From NCBI GenBank assembly GCA_002682825.1, contig NOKP01000005.1, forward strand, positions 1 through 64,000: a stretch of 64,000 nucleotides of DNA, read 5' to 3'. Shown piece by piece: positions 57,501-64,000 of the stretch (positions are counted from its first letter, which is position 1; the number at the start of each line of letters is the position of its first letter). The position numbers and the translations under genes are program-made. Under the pieces are notes generated by a model. That model did not search any database. It worked only from the letters and a program-made list of their open reading frames with translations, and was not told the DNA's origin. The DNA is from Neonectria sp. B-13 (Eukaryota; Ascomycota; Sordariomycetes; Hypocreales; Nectriaceae).

Positions 57501-58096
57501 TATCAGCAGCTCTTCTCTAAAGATATGGACATGCAGATAGAGCTTTTAGCATAAATCGAGCGCTAAGTAGAGAGTTCTGCTTAAACCTCTTCTATCTACT
57601 ATTAGAACCTATTACTAGAGACCTAAGGTTATATTAATCTTTTTAATAGTAGTAACCTACTAATACCTCTATCATTAGATCTAAGCATACAGTAGTTAAA
57701 TTCTCCTTTAAAAAGACAAAAGGTTAACCCTAATAGTAATATTTTTAAGAGTCTAACAATAGACAAATATACCTAACTATACAATATGGATTGAATACTA
57801 AGGTCTAATACCTTAAATAAGATAATTATTCTATATTAACTTATAAACTCTTTGTTTTTCTTAGCTAATTAGTTATTAATAATATTATCTATTTATCTTT
57901 TAAATAGTTCTTTCTATAAGCTATACTTATAAAGCTCTAATAAGAGAATATAAAACTTATAAGCTTTTAAAAAGCTAATATATTATATTATTTTATAGAA
58001 TAATATAATTAACTAATTATCTTTTAATATATAAAAGTTATATAATTAGATATATAATATTATAATAAACTATAATATAATCTTTTATTATTAAAA

Positions 58097-59160
58097 CTAA
58101 TGTTTAAACTACTATTTCTACTTATTTATAATTGTATTAAATTATATATTTCCTTTGCTTAAGCTTAATAGAGAGATAGATCTTTAGATTTTCAACCTAA
58201 TTATTAACTTTTGCCCTCTCTATTTACTAATACTAGGAACAACTATTAGGCTTTCTAGAACTCCCTCTACTAAATCCCTCTATATAGCTTTATAGCTAAT
58301 ATTAAAGATAATTAGATTCTTTTACTTTCTAATATATTACTCCTTTAGTTATAGATTAGTTAATATAGTATTACTTATTAACTATATAATCTATAAAATA
58401 TAGTTATTATACTTTAGACTATTAATAAATCTTTTCTCTATATTAATAGTATTATTATTCCTTTCTAGCTTTAAAACTAATCTCTCTAAAAAGATTTATT
58501 CTATTATAATCTATTAAACTATTATTTTATTAGGCTAAATTCTATCTTATAATAGAATATAATAATTAAAGACTATTAATTAAACTAATATTTTAACTTT
58601 AAGATATTAATTAGTTTTAATCTTTTTTATATCTTATAGATTAAACTTTTAAACTATAATTTATAACTTAGAAATAAAACTTAAATCTATTTAAAATAGA
58701 TTATATAGATTATATAAGAGCTTATAAATATAGCTTAATAAGAGCTTATTAAGCTATAATATAATTTAAAAGATTATTTTATATAATTAATAGTATAATT
58801 ATTATATTATATAAAAGATTAAATAAAATATAAAGAAATAACCTAGAAAGTATAAAGCTTTATAAGTTAAGCTTTTATTCTAAGGGATTTTAGCCTTTTC
58901 TAAAATCTAGCTTTTCTAAGGTTTAACTTTTCTAAGATCTAGCTTTTCTAGTTAATTAAGATAGTAAAACTTATATCTTAACTTTATAATAGAAACTTTT
59001 ATTTTCTTAAGTTATTATTACCTTAGGCTTAAGTATTAAGCTTATTATACTATTGTTTTTTCTATTTTCTTTTATATTATTTAACCTTTAGCCCCTTCTT
59101 TAGATATATATTACTAAGAACTATTATATTTAAATAATATAATCTTTTTATATTATACTT
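58097..59160 (+). repeat. Degenerate repeat family R1, copy 1
   Basis: Starts with GTTTAAACTACTATTTCTAC and includes the marker CTTAAGCTTAATAGAGAGATAG. It matches 62118-62772 and 62773-63871 over long stretches with scattered C-to-T/G-to-A type differences. No transposase or reverse transcriptase is readable. Confidence 0.7.
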
Positions 59161-59646
59161 ATAGTAAAATTTCTAATACTATTAGTATAGTAAAGGCTAA
59201 GAGCTAAGTAGGCTAGCTGGTTGCTAGTAAGAGTATAATTGAATGTAGAAAAAGATAGCTATAAGGGAGGTTAAGAAGGAAAGGAGAAAAGGCTTTTTCT
59301 TTTTATTATTATCTTAAGAGGCAATAAGAAAGATAAGAGCTTCTTACTATAGAGAGATAAGAGAGTTAAGCTCTTTAAGCTTAAGGATTAAATCTTTACC
59401 TTTGTTTACTAAGAAAGAAATTCTATAATTACTATTAAAATTACTACTCAATTCAGGGTTAAACCTTAGTTATCTATAATACTAATTGCTAAGCTAACTA
59501 TAGACCTTTTTAATACCTTACTAACATTCTTTCCTACTTTTAACTTAATAAGCAACCTTATAAGATACTTTCCTATTAGAAGGTAATAAACACTAGATTG
59601 CCTAACTATATATGCACTGTCTAGTACAGCTTTAGGCTAATCAACT

Positions 59647-61619
59647 AAGACACTTATATAATACATTCCTATATACTCTCTTAGGGAACTGTTATTAATT
59701 TAAGGTATTATTTCTTATCTCTTTCTATTGTTAAATTAGTAGAAAGATAAAAGATTTATACTTCTTTAGAAGATATATAAGTAAGAAGAATTAATCTTAT
59801 ATCCTAGCTATTATAGAAAGTAATATAACCTTATTAGCTTAAAAAGCAACTGTAAAAGTAAGAAATAAGGTATAAATTGCTAGCTAAGATAGGAAGGGCA
59901 GCTTAAATACTGCCCTAGCTGCAGCGAATCACGAGGTAGCTAGTCACGTGATAGGCCCGAACCCCAGGGCCGGGTTCCAACGGCTTGAGCGGGCAGCAAA
60001 TCCGCTCAATCCAGCAGCCAAAGGCACAATTAAGAGCCCAGCCATACAATAAGCAACTAATCCAAGCAATCTATAATACTAGCATAACTACTAATACTTA
60101 AAGATATTATATCTAAAGCTTATAAATATTTATATCTAGGCCAATCTAAAGCTATATAAAATCTAAACATTTATAGCTTACTTTTTAAGCTTATATTAGT
60201 ATAATATTACTATATTAAGAAGGAACTAGTTATTATAACTTATATTATATTATTATTCCTTCCTTTTATAAACATTTAAGAAAGCTCTATAGAAAGTAAA
60301 ATAATTAATTTTATTTTAGTTTTAGCTTTTAATAGTATAACTTTTAACTTAGATAAGCAATTAGCTAAATCAATCTATAAAAAGATCTAATCTTAACTTA
60401 AGGATAAGTAGTTTATTAATTAGATATAATATTTACTACTCTAGTTTTATCTAATTACAATTAATATTAAGAGTAAGATAATAAGGCCTATTAAAGAAGA
60501 AATACTATAACTTAAAGTATAAACTATTATATAATACTAATATTTATAGTAATTTTAGCCTTAGTTAATATTATCTAATAGATTAAGATAATACAATAGA
60601 TAATATATAGTAGTTAATATAATAAGATACTATACCTAATACTATTAATCCTAATAACTTAAATATAATAAGCTTTCCTAGTAATATAATTTATATTAAT
60701 ATTATACCTTAAGCCTATTTCTTTATAACTTATTTAAGTCCTTCTCTTTAACCTTTATATTTAATTTATAAAAAGCTTATTCTAAATTATAATATATATA
60801 AATAACTATTTTGTATTAAGCTAATAAGTCTAACTAGCCTTTTTCCTTCTTTCTTAATATACTATAATATAGTATAATATAATTATAATACATTTTACTA
60901 TTATCTACTATATCTTATAATCTAATAGTAAGAAATAGAGCTATAAGATATATAAAATAGAATATTATTACTCTTTAGATAGAGAGATTAAACTTATTAA
61001 GTATAAATAATAGCTTTATTAGGCTAAAATCTATAATCTTAATAGCTTTAAGTCTAACTATATAATAGTTAATATTATTTAAATAGTATATTTAGCTATA
61101 TTTAATTATTACTTATTCCTAAAATAATAAAAGTACTAAAGTTAATAATATTAGCTTTATTAGAAAAGAAAAGGAGTTTCTTAAAAAGCTTACTAAAAGA
61201 TTAAAAGCTAGATTATACTAAGATAAAGCTATTATTAATAAATTAACTAAAGATAAATATACTATATAGTTCTAAGAGCTATTAAAGTATATAGAGCTAG
61301 TATAAATAGCTAGCTAGTCTAGTATTATAAAATCAGAGGGAAATATAAGGACTAATAAGAGTAGGATTATATAGGGTTAAGGAAAAACTTAGACTAGATA
61401 GAAAAGGTAGATAGGTTTAGGTTAAATATAAAGGTTAATAAAGAACTTTAAAACCAACTAGGCTTAAGATAAAGAAATCAATATATAATATAGTAATTAT
61501 TATACATTAGGTTCCCTTATAGAGGGACTAAGATACTTATATAATATATTTCTAAGTACTTTACTAAGAGACTATTATCTATTTAAAGTATTATTTCTTA
61601 TCTCTTTTTACTATTAAAC
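59647..61619. repeat. Pair of ~90-bp degenerate direct repeats, possible decayed LTR ends
   Basis: The segments 59647-59737 and 61529-61619 are alike (both contain CACTTATATAATA- or TACTTATATAATA-type starts and TATTATTTCTTATCTCTTT ends), about 1.9 kb apart and in the same orientation. This fits the remains of an LTR retrotransposon, but no gag or pol can be read. Confidence 0.4.
59886..60052. other. GC-balanced island inside the AT-rich block
   Basis: About 165 bp with normal GC content in the middle of AT-only sequence. It includes TAGCTAGTCACGTGATAG and a CCCGAACCCCAGGGCCGGG stretch. It has no ORF. It may be a recent insertion, or sequence that escaped mutation. Confidence 0.7.
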
Positions 61620-62117
61620 TATTATTTAATATATTTAATTATTCTTTAAAGCTATTTTTATTTTTTATTCTTATATTTATATTATATTCCTTTTAAGAGT
61701 ACTAAAGTATTTATTATATTTTTATACTTATTCTTACTTTTTATTTCTTTAAGAGTTAGAATTAAAGATTTCTTTTTATTTATTAAGTTATCTTTATTAT
61801 TATTAAGAAGAATATTATTAAGATTAATATATACTTAGCTAATTCTTTAGTTAATATAAAGATTAAATTCCTTTAATTATAAATACTTTAAAATAATATT
61901 ATAATATATTATAAGTATAATATTAAAAATAATACTTTAGTTTTATTTATTAATAAGAATCTTTAAATAATTAACTTATTAGATTATTTATTTTTTATTA
62001 TATAAAAATACATTATCTTTAAGATTTTATACTATATATAGATTTTTCTTATTTATATAAAATAATTTTAATTTATTAATTATATTAAGATTAATATATA
62101 ATACTTAAGCTATTATT

Positions 62118-62772
62118 AAAACTATTATTTAAACTACTATTTCTACTTATCTATAATTATATTGAATAGTTATATATTTCCTTTACTTAAGCTTAATAGA
62201 GGGATAGATCTTTGGATTTTAAACCTAATTATTAACTTTTACCCTCTCTATAATAGCTACTATCAGTCTACTAATACTAGGAATAACTATTAGGCTTCCT
62301 AGAACTCTTTCTACTAAATCCCTTTATATAGCTTTATAGCTAATATTAAAGATAATTATAGGATTTTCTTACTTTCTAATGTATTAATACTTTAATTATA
62401 GATTAATTAATATAGTATTACTTATTAACTATATAATCTATAAAATATAATTATTATACTTTAGACTATTAATAAATCTCTTTTCTATATTAGTAGTATT
62501 ATTATTTCTTTCTAGCTTTAAAGCTAATCCCTTTAAAAAGACCTATTCTATTATAATCTATTAAGTTATTATTTTATTAGATTAGATTCTATCTTATAAT
62601 AAAATATAATAATTAAAGACTATTAATTGAACTAATTCTTTAGCCTTAGAGCATTAATTAGTTTTAATCTCTTTTATATCTTATAGATTAGACTTTTAAA
62701 CTATAATTTATAGCTTAAAAATAAGGCTTAAATCTACTTAAAATAAGCTATATAAATTATATAAAAGCCTAT
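62118..62772 (+). repeat. Degenerate repeat family R1, copy 2 (truncated)
   Basis: Same start and marker sequence as copy 1. It stops after ATAAAAGCCTAT where copies 1 and 3 go on, and copy 3 begins at once, so the two are in tandem or nested. Confidence 0.7.
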
Positions 62773-63871
62773 AGTACTATTAAAACTACTATTTAAACTA
62801 TTATTTCTACTTATTTATAATTATACTAAATTATATATTTCCTTTACTTAAGCTTAATAGGAGGATAGATCTTTAGATTTTAAACCTAATTATTAACTTT
62901 TACCCTCTTTATAATAGCTACTATTAGTCTACTAACACTAGGAATAACTATTAGGCTTTTTAGAACTCCTTCTACTAAATCCCTTTATACTTTATAGCTA
63001 ATATTAGAAATAACTATAGGATTCCTTCAGTTTCTAATATATTACTCCTTTAGCTATAGGTTAGTTAAAATAATATTACTTATTAACTATATAATCTATA
63101 AGGTATAAATAGGGTTATATAGCTTCTTAAGGAACTTCTTCTTTATAATAGTAATATTATTATTCCTTTCTAGCTTTAAAGCTAGCCTCTTTAGAAAGAG
63201 CTATTCTATTATAATCCATTAAGTAATTACTATATTAAGCTTTATTTCCTCTTATAATAGGATATTATAGCTAAAGATTATTAATTAAACTAACTCTTTA
63301 GGTCTAAAGTAGTTAATTATAAGCTATTTTATATACCTTAAGTTAAACTTTTAAGCTATAATTTATAGTATAGAAATAAGACTTAAATATTCTTTTAATT
63401 TAATATATAAGTTATATAAGAGCCTATATATATAGCTTAGTAAGAGCTTACTAAGCTATAATATAATTTAGATAAAAGTAGTTATTTTATATAATTAATA
63501 GTATAATTATTATATTATTTAAAAAGTTAAATAGAATATAAAAAGATAACTTAGAAAGTATAAAGTCTTATAAGCTAAGCTTTTATTCTAAGAGGTTTTA
63601 GCCTTTTCTAAGGTTTAGCTTTTCTAAGATCTAGCTTTTCTAAGATTTAACTTTTCTAAGATCTAGCTTTTCTAAGATCTAGCTTTTCTAGCTAATTAAG
63701 ATAATAAAACTTATACCTTAACTTTATAATAGAAACTTTTATCTCCTTAAGTTATTATTATCTTAGGCTTAAGTATTAAGCCTATTATATTATTGTTTTT
63801 TTTATTTTCTTTTATACTATTTAACCTTTAGCCTCTTCTCTAAGTATATATTACTAAGGACTATTATATCT
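62773..63871 (+). repeat. Degenerate repeat family R1, copy 3
   Basis: Full-length like copy 1. A fourth, partial copy of the later part (AAAGCCTATAAGTATAGCTTAG) starts at about 63876 and runs off the window. Confidence 0.7.
63606..63692 (+). repeat. 16-bp tandem array CTTTTCTAAGATCTAG
   Basis: Five or more near-identical 16-bp units in copy 3 of R1; copy 1 has about three or four at 58906-58950. Copy-number difference between family members shows repeat expansion. Confidence 0.7.
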
Positions 63872-64000
63872 AAATAAAAGCCTATAAGTATAGCTTAGTA
63901 AGAGCTTACTAAGCTATAGTGTAATTTAGAAGGAAGTAGTTATTATATATAATTAATTATATAATTATTATATTAGATAGAAGGTTAAATAGAATATAAA

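Larger units (their letters stand above)
57500..64000. repeat. AT-rich, RIP-like repeat block
   Basis: About 6.5 kb made almost only of A and T, with very many TA steps and TAA/TAG stops in all frames, and no coding capacity. Diverged direct copies of the same long repeats are visible inside it. This is the expected footprint of repeat-induced point mutation on transposable elements, as in AT-rich compartments of Pezizomycotina genomes. It continues past the window edge. RIP itself is inferred from composition and copy structure. Confidence 0.85.

Overview
This window is nuclear DNA of a filamentous ascomycete (Pezizomycotina). Most genes are split by short GT-AG introns of about 46-97 bp with CTAAC/CTGAC-like branch points. 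Zn2Cys6 regulators, RTA1 proteins, NmrA-like reductases, P450s and a STAND-type N-terminal domain are all present. The right end (about 57.5-64 kb) is an extremely AT-rich block of decayed repeats of the kind left by repeat-induced point mutation (RIP). I built 26 intact gene models by joining exons in frame from splice signals, plus one decayed gene, one doubtful small ORF and several cis elements. Genus cannot be told from the sequence alone.

Layout. 0.4-5.6 kb: a regulator with both C2H2 and Zn2Cys6 fingers, convergent with a GH31 alpha-xylosidase. 7.1-13.1 kb: a Gfd2/YDR514C-like RNase H-fold protein with lost catalytic residues, then a catabolic trio of URC4 (DUF1688, uracil catabolism), a methylmalonate-semialdehyde-dehydrogenase-type enzyme and a dienelactone-hydrolase-like protein. 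13.8-21.9 kb: a pisatin-demethylase-like P450, an old-yellow-enzyme-like flavoprotein, an NmrA-like protein and a secreted pectin methylesterase. 23.2-33.6 kb: two related Zn2Cys6 regulators and two RTA1 membrane proteins bracketing a DUF1295 membrane protein and an NmrA-like reductase; TTTTCG...CGAAAA palindromes lie upstream of three of these genes. 34.9-36.6 kb: a protein made of STAND-associated N-terminal domains with no NTPase.

37.0-44.4 kb: an isocyanide synthase of the Dit1/pyoverdine-dityrosine family, a Dit2-like P450 and a drug:H+ MFS exporter. This matches the DIT1-DIT2-DTR1 logic of yeast dityrosine synthesis and is the best candidate for a small specialised pathway. A DUF7703 membrane protein follows (44.8-45.9 kb). 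48.6-56.5 kb: an isoflavone-reductase-like NmrA protein; a fungal_trans protein with no zinc cluster, convergent with a small zinc-cluster protein with no fungal_trans domain; a fluoroacetate-dehalogenase-like hydrolase; and a tartrate-dehydrogenase-type enzyme. A decayed kinase-like gene (56.7-56.9 kb) marks the edge of the AT-rich block.

How the genes may work together (inference): URC4 and the semialdehyde dehydrogenase could act in series, since uracil breakdown gives a C3 semialdehyde. The Dit-like trio could make, modify and export a tyrosine-derived isocyanide or N-formyl product. The 23-34 kb block looks like a co-regulated membrane or lipid stress module with duplicated regulator and RTA1 partners.
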